From Clostridia bacterium (GTDB lineage Bacteria; Bacillota; Clostridia; UBA1212; UBA1255), in assembly GCA_017935905.1 (NCBI GenBank), contig JAGBGO010000055.1, positions 1-32,826 on the forward strand: 32,826 nucleotides of DNA, in the 5' to 3' direction. The notes beneath the pieces were generated by a model that saw only the letters and a list, made by a program, of their open reading frames with translations, made no database searches and was not told the origin of the DNA. Shown here piece after piece: positions 23,423-31,812 of this stretch (position 1 is its first letter; each line of letters starts with the position of its first letter). Made by a program: the position numbers and the translations under genes.

Positions 23423-23821
23423 ATGGCTGCTACAGCAAAGAGACCTACTAGAGGTAAGAAGAGAGAGCGTAAGTTCATTGAGAACGGACAGGCTCACATT
23501 CGTTCTACTTTCAACAATACAATTGTTACCATTACAGATAAGAGCGGAAACACCATTTCCTGGGCAAGCTCCGGTGGTTTGGGCTTCCGCGGTTCTAAGA
23601 AGAACACTCCGTTCGCTGCACAATCTGCTGCAGAGACCGCAGCAAAGGCTGCTATGGAACATGGCCTGAAGACCGTTGAGGTTTACGTAAGAGGCCCGGG
23701 ACAAGGCCGCGAGTCCGCAATCCGCGCATTGCAGGTTGCAGGTCTTGAGGTTACACTGATCAAGGACGAGACGCCCATTCCTCACAATGGTTGCAGACCG
23801 CCCAAGAGAAGAAGAGTTTAA
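23423..23821 (+). CDS. rpsK: 30S ribosomal protein S11 (uS11)
   Basis: Platform protein of the 30S near the E site. The 132-residue product contains [79 protein letters not shown] and ends [16 protein letters not shown], the family hallmark. AGGAGG precedes the ATG, 13 bases after rpsM. Confidence 0.98.
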   Translation: MAATAKRPTRGKKRERKFIENGQAHIRSTFNNTIVTITDKSGNTISWASSGGLGFRGSKKNTPFAAQSAAETAAKAAMEHGLKTVEVYVRGPGQGRESAIRALQVAGLEVTLIKDETPIPHNGCRPPKRRRV

Positions 23822-23839
23822 TTACGGAGGTGTTCGAAT

Positions 23840-24472
23840 ATGGCAAGATATACTGATGCGTCTTGCAGACTCTGCAGAAGAGAAGGCGAAAAGCTGTTTC
23901 TGAAGGGAACAAGATGTTATACTGATAAGTGTGCGCTTTCCAGACCGAAGCGTAGTTACGCACCTGGACAGCACGGAATGGCAAAGAAGAAGCAGTCTGA
24001 ATACTGCCTGCAGCTCCGCGAGAAGCAGAAGACCAAGAGATACTACGGTGTTCTTGAGAAGCAGTTCCACGGCTACTTTGAAATGGCAAACAAGAAGAAG
24101 GGCGTAACCGGTGAGAACCTGTTGGCTATTTTGGAAACAAGATTGGATAACGTTGTTTACCGTATGGGATTAGGTTCCTCCAGAGCAGAAGCTCGTCAGT
24201 TCGTTCGTCACGGTTTCTTCACCGTAAACGGCAAGGCTGTAAACATTCCTTCTTACTTGGTTTCTGCAAACGACGTTATTGAAGTAACTGACAAGTATAA
24301 GTCCAACGACCGTTTGGCTGCTATTATGGAAGTTACTGCCGGCAGAGCTGTTCCTGCATGGCTTTCTGTTGATTTAGAGAAGTTGACCGCAACGGTTGTA
24401 GCACTTCCGAAGCGCGAAGACATTGACTTCCCTGTACAGGAGCACTTGATCGTCGAGTTGTATAGTAAATAA
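23840..24472 (+). CDS. rpsD: 30S ribosomal protein S4 (uS4), zinc-motif form
   Basis: Nucleates 30S assembly by binding the 5' domain of 16S rRNA. The 210-residue product keeps the zinc ligands C9, C12, C26 and C31 (CRLC...CYTDKC). It also has [14 protein letters not shown] [67 protein letters not shown] (the S4 RNA-binding domain) and [12 protein letters not shown]. In Bacillus rpsD lies elsewhere and is autoregulated; here it is in the alpha operon, the clostridial arrangement. Confidence 0.98.
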   Translation: MARYTDASCRLCRREGEKLFLKGTRCYTDKCALSRPKRSYAPGQHGMAKKKQSEYCLQLREKQKTKRYYGVLEKQFHGYFEMANKKKGVTGENLLAILETRLDNVVYRMGLGSSRAEARQFVRHGFFTVNGKAVNIPSYLVSANDVIEVTDKYKSNDRLAAIMEVTAGRAVPAWLSVDLEKLTATVVALPKREDIDFPVQEHLIVELYSK

Positions 24473-24509
24473 TGAGCATCTTTCATAAATTACAAAGGAG
24501 GAGAAAGCT

Positions 24510-25460
24510 GTGAACGAGATTGTAAAGCCAAACATTGAATGTGTGGAAACTGATGAGCTGGAAACATACGGCAAGTTCGTTGTTGAGCCTCTCGAGAGAG
24601 GTTACGGCATCACTTTGGGAAATTCACTGAGAAGAATTCTCTTGTCGTCTTTGCCCGGTTCGGCTGCTCTGAATGTAAAGATTGAAGGTGTTCGTCACGA
24701 ATTTTCGACGATTCCCGGTGTTGTAGAAGATGTAACGGAAATCATCCTGAACATTAAGAATATCGGATTCAAATTGTATACCAACGAAACAAAGCACGTA
24801 ACTTTGAGCGCTTCTAAGAAGGGCGTTGTTACCGCAGGCGATATCGCATGCGATGCTGAAATCGAGGTATTGAATCCCGATCAGTACATTGCAACATTGA
24901 ACGGCGACGGTACGCTGGAAATCAGCATGGAAGTAGGCACTGCAACCGGTTGGTGCTCTGCAGACAAGAACAAACAACCCAACATGCCTTTTGGTGTTAT
25001 TCCCATTGACTCTATCTTCACACCTGTGAAGAAAGTAAACTTCAATGTAGAGAATACCCGTGTAGGCAACGTTACGGATTACGATAAGCTGACGTTGGAA
25101 GTATGGACCAACGGTGCTGTAACACCGAAAGAGGCAATTAGCCAAAGCGCCCAGATTCTCACAGAGCAGTTGTCTTTGTTTGTTAATCTTACAGAAACTG
25201 GGGAGACCAGAGAAGTTGTAATCAGCCCGGATCTTTCTGACAAGAAAGAAAAGTTGCTGGAAATGAATATCGAAGACCTTGATCTTTCCGTTCGTTCTTT
25301 CAACTGTCTCAAACGTGCACAAGTAAACACGGTTGAAGACTTGGTAAACAAGACCGAAGAAGATATGATGAAGGTTCGTAACTTGGGAAGAAAATCTCTT
25401 GAAGAAGTTATTTGTAAGCTTGAATCAATGGGATTCTCTCTCAAGAAGAGTGAAGAATAA
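24510..25460 (+). CDS. rpoA: RNA polymerase subunit alpha
   Basis: Alpha nucleates assembly of RNA polymerase and its C-terminal domain binds UP elements and activators. The 316-residue protein has the N-terminal domain ([64 protein letters not shown]), a linker near residue 230, and the C-terminal domain with [36 protein letters not shown]. The start is GTG at 24510 with AAGGAGGAG in front, 37 bases after rpsD. Confidence 0.98.
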   Translation: MNEIVKPNIECVETDELETYGKFVVEPLERGYGITLGNSLRRILLSSLPGSAALNVKIEGVRHEFSTIPGVVEDVTEIILNIKNIGFKLYTNETKHVTLSASKKGVVTAGDIACDAEIEVLNPDQYIATLNGDGTLEISMEVGTATGWCSADKNKQPNMPFGVIPIDSIFTPVKKVNFNVENTRVGNVTDYDKLTLEVWTNGAVTPKEAISQSAQILTEQLSLFVNLTETGETREVVISPDLSDKKEKLLEMNIEDLDLSVRSFNCLKRAQVNTVEDLVNKTEEDMMKVRNLGRKSLEEVICKLESMGFSLKKSEE

Positions 25461-25480
25461 GCTGGGAGGTTTAGTTAATT

Positions 25481-26005
25481 ATGGCATATAGAAAGTTAGG
25501 ACGCAAAGCGGACCAAAGAAAAGCCATGCTCAGAAGCCTGACAACGTCTCTCCTTGAGAACGGCAAGATCGTAACAACAGAGACGAGAGCAAAAGAAGTA
25601 CAGAGCATCGTTGAGCGCTTGATCGGAAAGGCAATCCGCGAGATTGACAATTTCGAGACAAAGCAAGTGAAGGTAAGCAAAGTTCCTGTAGATTCTAAGG
25701 GCAAGAAGATGACCGTTGTTGTTACATCCAAGAACGGTAAGAAGTACACCAAGTACGCTGATCGTGAAGTTACAACCGAACTTGTTCGCGTTGATAAGCC
25801 TTCCAGATTGGCTGCACGTAAACTTGCTGCAGAGTGGATCTACAAGACCAAGAATGCAGACGGCGAGAACTTGAGCATCGTAAACAAATTGTTCGATGAA
25901 ATCGCTGTTCAGTACAAGGACAAGAAGGGTGGTTACACCAGAATTTACAAGACCGGTGCAAGACGCGGCGATGCAGCGCCTATGGCAATTTTGGAACTTG
26001 CATAA
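25481..26005 (+). CDS. rplQ: 50S ribosomal protein L17 (bL17) with internal insertion
   Basis: L17 lies at the tunnel-exit side of the 50S. The family frame is present at both ends: [51 protein letters not shown] and [40 protein letters not shown]. Between them, roughly residues 54-106 ([45 protein letters not shown]) are additional to the ~115-residue norm, giving 174 residues. The frame is open and codon use is unchanged through the insert, so it looks genuine. It is the last gene of the cluster; a terminator follows 33 bases later. Confidence 0.95.
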   Translation: MAYRKLGRKADQRKAMLRSLTTSLLENGKIVTTETRAKEVQSIVERLIGKAIREIDNFETKQVKVSKVPVDSKGKKMTVVVTSKNGKKYTKYADREVTTELVRVDKPSRLAARKLAAEWIYKTKNADGENLSIVNKLFDEIAVQYKDKKGGYTRIYKTGARRGDAAPMAILELA

Positions 26006-26037
26006 TTCAGTTTCTGTCTGAGTAATTGAGTTTGTAC

Positions 26038-26079
26038 GAAGAGGGCGGAATTCCCACAGCGGATACGCCCTCTTCTTTA
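26038..26079 (+). terminator. Intrinsic terminator of the ribosomal protein cluster
   Basis: GAAGAGGGCG (26038-26047) and CGCCCTCTTC (26066-26075) form a perfect 10-bp stem with an 18-base loop, followed by the short run TTTAT. It separates rplQ from yhbY; the short T-run may allow some readthrough into yhbY, for which no separate promoter was seen. Confidence 0.75.
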
Positions 26080-26098
26080 TACCGAAAGGGAGATCGTG

Positions 26099-26488
26099 AT
26101 GTTAACAGGAAAAGAACGTGCCCAATATCGCAAAGAAGCCAACGGATTGGAAACCATTATGCAAATTGGTAAGGGTGGATTGGAAGAAGCCTCTATTCGT
26201 CAAATCGACGAGGCACTGACTGCCCGGGAACTGATTAAAATCCGTGTGCTTGAGACTTGCAGCGAATCCGTGCGGGAAATTGCCACGGCTGCGGCAGAGG
26301 CCACCCATAGTGAGTGCATCCAGGTTATTGGGGCAAAGTTTGTGTTGTGGCGTAAAAAGCCGGAGAAACCCATCGTGATTGCGCCCACCGCACCGGCTCC
26401 CAAGAAACCGGTCAAGAAACCCAGTGGAAAAGCTGCAAAATTTGCACCAAAGGTGTACACAGGGAAGAAAAAGACACCGAGGAAATAA
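26099..26488 (+). CDS. yhbY: CRS1/YhbY-domain RNA-binding protein, ribosome assembly factor
   Basis: YhbY proteins bind pre-50S particles through a KH-like fold. The 129-residue product has the domain in residues 1-~97: MLTGKERAQYRKEANGLETIMQIGKGGLEEASIRQIDEALTARELIKIRVLETCSESVREIATAAAEATHSECIQVIGAKFVLWRKKPEKP, including the GKGG loop. A lysine/proline-rich basic tail of about 32 residues (APKKPVKKPSGKAAKFAPK...) extends past the normal end. A GTG one codon earlier also fits; the ATG at 26099 has AAAGGGAG at better spacing. Confidence 0.93.
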   Translation: MLTGKERAQYRKEANGLETIMQIGKGGLEEASIRQIDEALTARELIKIRVLETCSESVREIATAAAEATHSECIQVIGAKFVLWRKKPEKPIVIAPTAPAPKKPVKKPSGKAAKFAPKVYTGKKKTPRK

Positions 26489-26502
26489 AAGTAGACAGAA
26501 AG

Positions 26503-26545
26503 AAAGCCGTTTTACCCGAAGCAAAATCAGGAAAACGGCTTTTTA
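26503..26545. terminator. Bidirectional intrinsic terminator between yhbY and the YgjV-family gene
   Basis: AAAGCCGTTTT (26503-26513) and AAAACGGCTTT (26532-26542) are exact reverse complements with T-runs on the plus strand (TTTTT to 26544) and an A-rich flank on the other side that gives a U-run in minus-strand RNA. It serves the convergent yhbY and minus-strand gene. Confidence 0.9.
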
Positions 26546-26547
26546 AT

Positions 26548-27087
26548 TTATTTTTTACGAATATCCAACCGAAGCATACCGATCAAAATGGAGCCTAAGG
26601 AGAAAGCCTCCGTCAAAATACCGCCCAAGGAGAAATTCGCCACGTTGTAAATCAACCACAAAGGGGAACTGATCAAAGAGAAAATTCGCACGTGGGAGGC
26701 CTTCTTCATGCGGAAGGCGATGGTGGTTGCAACCATACCGATTACGGGAAGGACTTCCAGCAGGAAGTTGCGTAAAATGGGCGTTGTGCCCAACACTGCA
26801 AAGTTCAGTGCGTATACCCCCAAGAAAATCCCAGAGAAAATATAAATCCAAACAGGATGCGCCGCCCACGCCTTCGTGTCTCTTTTGGAGAAAATCGCTG
26901 CCCGCACAATGCCGATGGCATTCAAGATACCGCCGGTAATAGCGCCAATCATAAAAAAGTGGGTGCTGAACAAAATGGATGAAACAAATTGAAACAGCAC
27001 AATTTTCTTCTGTGTCCGCTGCTGAAAAGAGCAGATGGCTACAATCATAGCAAGAATGCCGATTGTTTGTGCAATGATATCGTACAT
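26548..27087 (-). CDS. YgjV-family inner membrane protein
   Basis: A 179-residue hydrophobic protein with about five to six membrane segments. It opens MYDIIAQTIGILAMIVAICSFQQRTQKKIVLFQFVSSILFSTHFFMIGAITGGILNAIGIVRAAIF and continues with SSPLWLIYNVANFSLGGILTEAFSLGSILIGMLRLDIRKK. These segments match the YgjV family (also called Imp-YgjV), whose function is unknown. GGGGTG precedes the ATG. It is transcribed away from nrdD with its own promoter and ends at a shared bidirectional terminator. Confidence 0.85.
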   Translation of the reverse strand: MYDIIAQTIGILAMIVAICSFQQRTQKKIVLFQFVSSILFSTHFFMIGAITGGILNAIGIVRAAIFSKRDTKAWAAHPVWIYIFSGIFLGVYALNFAVLGTTPILRNFLLEVLPVIGMVATTIAFRMKKASHVRIFSLISSPLWLIYNVANFSLGGILTEAFSLGSILIGMLRLDIRKK

Positions 27088-27126
27088 AAACGGTTACACC
27101 CCGATTGGTAAAAAATCTACTTGGAC

Positions 27127-27135
27127 AGTATAGCA
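27127..27135 (-). promoter_or_regulatory. Extended -10 promoter of the YgjV-family gene
   Basis: On the minus strand TGC followed by TATACT (27132-27127) forms an extended -10 element (TGn-TATACT). The -35 region 17 bases upstream (TGGTTC) is poor, as is usual for extended -10 promoters. Start near 27120, 33 bases before the ATG. Confidence 0.5.
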
Positions 27136-27188
27136 TAAATTTAAGAAAAGAACCATACAAAAAAATTGTAAACATTACATTTTACCCG

Positions 27189-27217
27189 TTGACAGAATAT
27201 CCAATATATGCTATCTT
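27189..27217 (+). promoter_or_regulatory. Promoter of nrdDG
   Basis: A consensus TTGACA (27189-27194), a 17-base spacer and TATCTT (27212-27217), with TG just before the -10 box. CAATATATGC (27202-27211) in the spacer resembles half of an NrdR box (CWATATATWG), matching 8 of 10; a clear tandem partner was not found, so NrdR control is only a possibility. Confidence 0.75.
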
Positions 27218-27284
27218 ATAAAAGCTTCACCCACAAGATGTTGGGGATAGGGAAGGAAATATCATTACAAAGGAGAAAAAGCGT

Positions 27285-29459
27285 ATGAAGATTATTAAGC
27301 GTAACGGGTCGGAAACCGTATTTGATATTACAAAAATTATTGTTGCCATCAGCAAAGCCAACGAAACCGTAGGCGAAGCGGAGCGTATGACGCCCATGCA
27401 AATTCAAAGAATTGCAGACAGCGTAGTATTGGCTTGTGAGAAATTAGGCCGTTCTCCCAGCGTGGAAGAAGTACAGGATATGGTGGAGAAGCAGATTATG
27501 GCCCACGGTGCATTTGAAGTGGCGAAATCTTATATCACCTACCGTTATACCCGTACCTTGGTGCGTCAATCCAACACCACGGACGACAAAATTCTCAGCT
27601 TAATTGAGTGCAACAACGAAGAAGCCAAGCAGGAGAACTCCAACAAGAACCCGGTGGTAAACTCCACCCAAAGAGACTATATGGCAGGAGAAGTATCCAA
27701 AGATATCACCAACCGGATTCTTTTACCCAAAGAAATTGTGGATGCCCATAATGAAGGCATTATCCATTTTCACGATGCGGACTATTTTGCCCAGCACATG
27801 CACAACTGCGACCTGGTAAACCTGGAGGATATGCTCCAAAACGGCACGGTCATTACAGGAACGCTCATTGAACGTCCCCACAGCTTCTCTACGGCTTGTA
27901 ACATTGCTACCCAGATTATCGCCCAGGTTGCTTCTAACCAGTACGGCGGACAGTCTATTTCTCTTACCCATTTGGCGCCTTTCGTACAGGTGAGCCGGGA
28001 GAAACTCCGCAAGAACGTGGAAGAAGAGTTGGCGGTGCTGGACTGCCAAGTGACGGAAGAACAGATTAACGAAATGACGGAGCGCCGTTTGCGGGAAGAA
28101 ATCAAGCGCGGCGTACAGACCATTCAATATCAGGTGGTGACGCTGCTTACCACCAATGGTCAGGCGCCCTTCGTAACCGTATTTATGTACTTAAACGAAG
28201 CCAAAGACGAGCAAGAGAAGAAAGACCTTGCCATGATCATTGAAGAAGTGCTGGAGCAGCGCTATCAAGGCGTTAAGAACGAACAGGGCGTTTGGGTAAC
28301 GCCGGCATTCCCTAAACTCATTTACGTTTTGGAAGAAGACAACATTACGGAAGATGCACCTTATTGGTACCTCACTGAACTGGCGGCAAAATGCACCGCC
28401 AAGAGAATGGTTCCTGACTATATTTCCGAGAAGAAGATGCTGGAGCTGAAAGTAGACAAGAACGGCGAAGGCCACTGCTATACGTGCATGGGCTGCCGCA
28501 GCTTCCTGACCCCTTATGTAGATGAGAACGGCAAGGCAAAATATTACGGCCGTTTCAACCAGGGCGTTGTGACCATTAGTTTGCCGGATATCGCATTGTC
28601 TTCCGGCGGCAATATGGAGAAATTCTGGAAGATTTTTGACGAGCGTTTAGAACTTTGCCACCGGGCATTGCTGTGCCGTCACGAGCGTCTCAAAGGCACG
28701 CTTTCTGACGCGGCCCCTATTTTGTGGCAGTACGGTGCTTGTGCCCGCTTAAAGAAGGGCGAGACTATTGACAAACTGTTGTTCGGCGGCTATTCTACCA
28801 TTTCTTTAGGCTACGCCGGCCTTTACGAGTGCGTCAAATACATGACCGGCAAATCCCACACGGATCCTGCGGCCACACCGTTTGCGTTACAGGTGATGCA
28901 GCACATGAACGACGCTTGTGCCAAGTGGAAGAAGCAACACAATATCGATTTCAGCTTGTACGGAACGCCCTTGGAATCTACCACCTACAAGTTCGCAAAG
29001 TGCTTGCAAAAGCGTTTTGGTGTTATTGAGGGCATTACGGATAAGGGGTACATTACAAACAGTTATCACGTACACGTAACGGAAGAAATCGACGCTTTCA
29101 AAAAGTTGGAATTTGAAGCCCAATTCCAGCACTTATCTCCCGGCGGTGCGATTAGCTACGTAGAGGTACCCAATATGCAGAACAACTTGCCTGCAGTATT
29201 GGCGCTGATGAAGTTTATCTATGAGAATATCATTTACGCCGAACTGAACACCAAGAGCGACTATTGCCAAGAGTGCGGTTGGGATGGAGAAATTACCATT
29301 CAGGAAGTGGACGGAAAATTAGTGTGGACGTGTCCTCGTTGCGGCAACCAAGATCAGGACAAGATGAACGTAGCCCGCAGAACTTGCGGTTACATCGGCA
29401 CACAGTATTGGAATCAAGGCAGAACCCAGGAAATCAAGGAACGGGTACTGCATCTGTAA
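27285..29459 (+). CDS. nrdD: Anaerobic ribonucleoside-triphosphate reductase NrdD
   Basis: Class III (glycyl-radical) enzyme that reduces ribonucleotides to deoxyribonucleotides without oxygen. The 724-residue protein has an N-terminal ATP-cone (MKIIKRNGSETVFDITKIIVAISKANETV..., residues 1-~95) for allosteric control. The catalytic barrel contains QYGGQSISLTHLAPFV, CYTCMGCRSFLTPY and GRFNQGVVTISLPDIAL. A zinc site has two CxxC pairs (CQECGWDG...CPRCG), and the radical site RRTCGYIGTQYWNQGR has the glycine at residue 702. AAAGGAG precedes the ATG. The activase gene nrdG follows after 15 bases. Confidence 0.97.
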   Translation: MKIIKRNGSETVFDITKIIVAISKANETVGEAERMTPMQIQRIADSVVLACEKLGRSPSVEEVQDMVEKQIMAHGAFEVAKSYITYRYTRTLVRQSNTTDDKILSLIECNNEEAKQENSNKNPVVNSTQRDYMAGEVSKDITNRILLPKEIVDAHNEGIIHFHDADYFAQHMHNCDLVNLEDMLQNGTVITGTLIERPHSFSTACNIATQIIAQVASNQYGGQSISLTHLAPFVQVSREKLRKNVEEELAVLDCQVTEEQINEMTERRLREEIKRGVQTIQYQVVTLLTTNGQAPFVTVFMYLNEAKDEQEKKDLAMIIEEVLEQRYQGVKNEQGVWVTPAFPKLIYVLEEDNITEDAPYWYLTELAAKCTAKRMVPDYISEKKMLELKVDKNGEGHCYTCMGCRSFLTPYVDENGKAKYYGRFNQGVVTISLPDIALSSGGNMEKFWKIFDERLELCHRALLCRHERLKGTLSDAAPILWQYGACARLKKGETIDKLLFGGYSTISLGYAGLYECVKYMTGKSHTDPAATPFALQVMQHMNDACAKWKKQHNIDFSLYGTPLESTTYKFAKCLQKRFGVIEGITDKGYITNSYHVHVTEEIDAFKKLEFEAQFQHLSPGGAISYVEVPNMQNNLPAVLALMKFIYENIIYAELNTKSDYCQECGWDGEITIQEVDGKLVWTCPRCGNQDQDKMNVARRTCGYIGTQYWNQGRTQEIKERVLHL

Positions 29460-29474
29460 GAGAACGAGGGTACA

Positions 29475-29999
29475 ATGCATTACGCAGCCATTAAAGATTG
29501 TGATATTGCAAACGGCGAAGGGGTTCGTGTGAGCCTCTTCGTTTCCGGTTGTACCAATCAATGCGAAGGGTGTTTCCAGCCGGAAACCTGGGATTTTGAA
29601 TTTGGCACCCTTTTTACCCAGACCACCGCGGAAGAAATTCTGACCATGCTGGACCGTCCCTTTATACAGGGTCTGACCCTTTTGGGGGGAGAACCCTTCG
29701 AGCCTGCCAATCAGCGGGAACTGCTGCCTTTTGTGGAGGCGGTGCGGGCGCGTTTTGGGGGTAAAAAGGATATTTGGGCATTTTCCGGCTTTACCTTGGA
29801 GGAAATGCAGAATCCACAAGCTTACCCATGTACAAAAGAAACGCCGTCGCTGCTTTCTATGATTGACGTGTTGGTAGACGGCCGTTTCGTGCTCTCGGAG
29901 AAAGATATTTCCCTTAAATTCAGAGGCTCTCGCAACCAGCGGGTGTTAAATTTGCCGGAAACCCTGAAAAAAGGTGCGCCGGTGTTGTTTTTTGATTGA
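29475..29999 (+). CDS. nrdG: Anaerobic ribonucleotide reductase activating protein NrdG
   Basis: Radical-SAM activase that generates the glycyl radical on NrdD. The 174-residue protein has the cluster motif C26-x3-C30-x2-C33 in VSGCTNQCEGCFQPETW, the SAM-binding LTLLGGEPF and the C-terminal VDVLVDGRFVLSEKDISLKFRGSRNQRVLNL, all diagnostic of NrdG. GAGGG lies just upstream of the ATG. The promoter of the next gene overlaps its 3' end. Confidence 0.97.
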   Translation: MHYAAIKDCDIANGEGVRVSLFVSGCTNQCEGCFQPETWDFEFGTLFTQTTAEEILTMLDRPFIQGLTLLGGEPFEPANQRELLPFVEAVRARFGGKKDIWAFSGFTLEEMQNPQAYPCTKETPSLLSMIDVLVDGRFVLSEKDISLKFRGSRNQRVLNLPETLKKGAPVLFFD

Positions 30000-30013
30000 T
30001 TATTTGCTATACT
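29985..30013 (+). promoter_or_regulatory. Promoter of the GH20 hexosaminidase gene
   Basis: TTGTTT (29985-29990), a 17-base spacer and TATACT (30008-30013), with TGC before the -10 box (extended -10). Start near 30020, about 27 bases before the GTG start codon. The -35 box overlaps the end of nrdG. Confidence 0.6.
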
Positions 30014-30046
30014 TTTCCTATCATTTTACGCAAAGGATGGGATTTA

Positions 30047-31651
30047 GTGAAGATACCTTTTCGCCGCTTCGGCACCATGATCGACTGTTCCAGAAACGCT
30101 GTGATGAATGTTCCTACCATGAAGAAATGGATGGATATTTCCGCCTCTTTAGGCTACAGCGCTGTTTTTATTTACATTGAAGATACCTACGAAATTCCGG
30201 AGGAACCTTTCTTCGGCTATTGTCGCGGACGTTATACCCAAGCAGAGCTTCGGGAGTTGGATGCGTATGCCAAGAGCAAGGGATTGGAATTGATTCCTTG
30301 TATGCAAACCCTTGCCCACGTAAATGCCATTACCCGCTGGCCTACCTACTGGCCCATTATTGATACCGGCGATATTCTCCTTGCGGGAGAAGAACGCACC
30401 TACGAATTGGTAGACCGGATGTTTGCATCTCTTGCTTCTTGCTTGTCCACCAAAGTGATCAATGTGGGTATGGATGAAGCGGAAATGATCGGCCGGGGTA
30501 AATACTACAACAAACACGGCGACCGGAACAAGTCTCAGATTCTCATTGAACACGTGCAGAAGATTTGCGAGATTGCCAAGAAATACGGTTTTACTTTGTG
30601 TATGTGGTCCGATATGTTCTTTAAGTTGGTGGTGGGCGAGTATTATAAAGCTACCGAAATCAACGAAGAAGTACGGGCGCAGATTCCCGACAATATGCAG
30701 CTTTGTTATTGGGACTACTATTCCAGAGATAAGAAGCGCTATGACGGTATGATGAAGGCCCACGCCAAGATTAAAGACAACACCTGGTTTGCAGGCGGTC
30801 TGTGGTCCTGGATCGGTTTTGCACCGGACAATGAGTTCAGTATGAAAGCCACCAACGCATCTTTAAGTATGTGCCGGAAGAACAATATCCAAGACGTTTT
30901 CCTGACCATGTGGGGGGATAACGGCGGAGAGTGTTCTAAGTTCTCTTTGCTGCCCGCCCTGTTCTATGCTTCCGAAATTGCAAAGGGCAACAACAAGAAA
31001 AGTGATATTAAGAAGAAGTTCCAAGAGACCTTCGGCATTTCCTTTGACACCTTTATGAACATGGATATGAAGAAAGGGATGCGCCCGGGAGAGGATCCCG
31101 TGAATCCGGACAAGTATTTGTTCTATAACGATCCTTTTACCGGCATCCACGACACTACGCTGGTTGGCAATGAAGGGGAAATCTTTAAGTCCTTTGCCAA
31201 GAAGTTGGGCAAAGGGAAGAAACATCCGGAATGGGGTTATTTGTTTACCAGTATGCAAGCGTTGGCGGAGTTCTTGTCGGTGAAGGCGGATCTGGGCGTG
31301 CGCACCCGCAAGGCGTATGCGTCTAAAGATGCAGGGGAACTGGCAGACGTGATTGCTCGGTACAAGCTGGCTTTAAAGAAGTTAAAGGCGTACCACAAGG
31401 CGTATAAGGTACAATGGTTTAAGGAGAACAAGCCTCATGGCTTCGATATTCAGGATATGCGTATGGGCGGCCTCATGCAGCGGTTAGAGAGCTGTCGGGA
31501 GCGGTTAGAGGCCTATGCTGCCGGCGCGGTGGATTGCATTCCGGAACTTGAGGAGAAGCAACTTCCTTTCACGGTGGATGGGTCCGCGTTTAAGCCCGGC
31601 GCGATTTTGTATAATACGTACGGAGGATCTTCTTCGGCCAACGTGCCGTGA
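30047..31651 (+). CDS. Glycoside hydrolase family 20 beta-N-acetylhexosaminidase, GcnA-like
   Basis: A 534-residue cytoplasmic enzyme (no signal peptide) predicted to release terminal N-acetylglucosamine or N-acetylgalactosamine. The TIM barrel opens with FGTMIDCSRNAVMNVPTMKKWMDISASLGYSAVFIYIEDTYEI. The catalytic Asp-Glu pair D143-E144 lies in INVGMDEAEMIGRGKYY, and LIPCMQTLAHVNAITRW and TMWGDNGGECS complete the substrate pocket as in GcnA-type GH20 proteins. The C-terminal third is helical. The frame is open from 29996; the GTG at 30047 was chosen for AAAGGATGGG just before it. It could act in muropeptide or host-glycan sugar recycling; the exact substrate is not readable. Confidence 0.88.
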   Translation: MKIPFRRFGTMIDCSRNAVMNVPTMKKWMDISASLGYSAVFIYIEDTYEIPEEPFFGYCRGRYTQAELRELDAYAKSKGLELIPCMQTLAHVNAITRWPTYWPIIDTGDILLAGEERTYELVDRMFASLASCLSTKVINVGMDEAEMIGRGKYYNKHGDRNKSQILIEHVQKICEIAKKYGFTLCMWSDMFFKLVVGEYYKATEINEEVRAQIPDNMQLCYWDYYSRDKKRYDGMMKAHAKIKDNTWFAGGLWSWIGFAPDNEFSMKATNASLSMCRKNNIQDVFLTMWGDNGGECSKFSLLPALFYASEIAKGNNKKSDIKKKFQETFGISFDTFMNMDMKKGMRPGEDPVNPDKYLFYNDPFTGIHDTTLVGNEGEIFKSFAKKLGKGKKHPEWGYLFTSMQALAEFLSVKADLGVRTRKAYASKDAGELADVIARYKLALKKLKAYHKAYKVQWFKENKPHGFDIQDMRMGGLMQRLESCRERLEAYAAGAVDCIPELEEKQLPFTVDGSAFKPGAILYNTYGGSSSANVP

Positions 31652-31687
31652 GGATGGGAAGGTAAAATATCGAAATAAGATATCATT

Positions 31688-31727
31688 CATCTAATATTTT
31701 CGCCACTTGCGGCAAAAATATTAGATG
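31688..31727. repeat. Long palindrome, copy 1
   Basis: The arms 31688-31704 and 31711-31727 are complementary at 16 of 17 positions around the six-base centre ACTTGC. It shares nearly its whole sequence with copy 2 at 31765-31802. It lies immediately upstream of the -35 box of the AAA+ ATPase gene and 36 bases after the GH20 stop codon. No T-tract follows on either strand, so it is not a standard terminator. Confidence 0.8.
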
Positions 31728-31733
31728 AAACCA

Positions 31734-31762
31734 TTGCGTTTTTTAATTGATTGGTGTATAAT
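31734..31762 (+). promoter_or_regulatory. Promoter of the AAA+ ATPase gene
   Basis: TTGCGT (31734-31739), a 17-base spacer and a perfect TATAAT (31757-31762). It is framed by palindrome copy 1 upstream and copy 2 downstream; the predicted start site near 31769 falls inside the left arm of copy 2. Confidence 0.75.
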
Positions 31763-31764
31763 GT

Positions 31765-31802
31765 ATCTAATATTTTTGCCACTTGCGGCAAAAATATTAG
31801 AT
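31765..31802. repeat. Long palindrome, copy 2
   Basis: The arms 31765-31780 and 31787-31802 are exact reverse complements (16 bp) around ACTTGC, with the second arm ending in front of GGAGG (31803-31807), the ribosome binding site of the ATPase gene. The centre-to-centre distance to copy 1 is 76 bp. Confidence 0.85.
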
Positions 31803-31812
31803 GGAGGTCGTT

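Noticed and set aside
27195..27217. NrdR box pair upstream of nrdD
   Set aside because: Only one imperfect half-match (8 of 10) was found and no second box at the expected distance.
31688..31802. Insertion-sequence terminal inverted repeats
   Set aside because: Each copy is itself a palindrome and only about 40 bases separate them; no transposase lies between.
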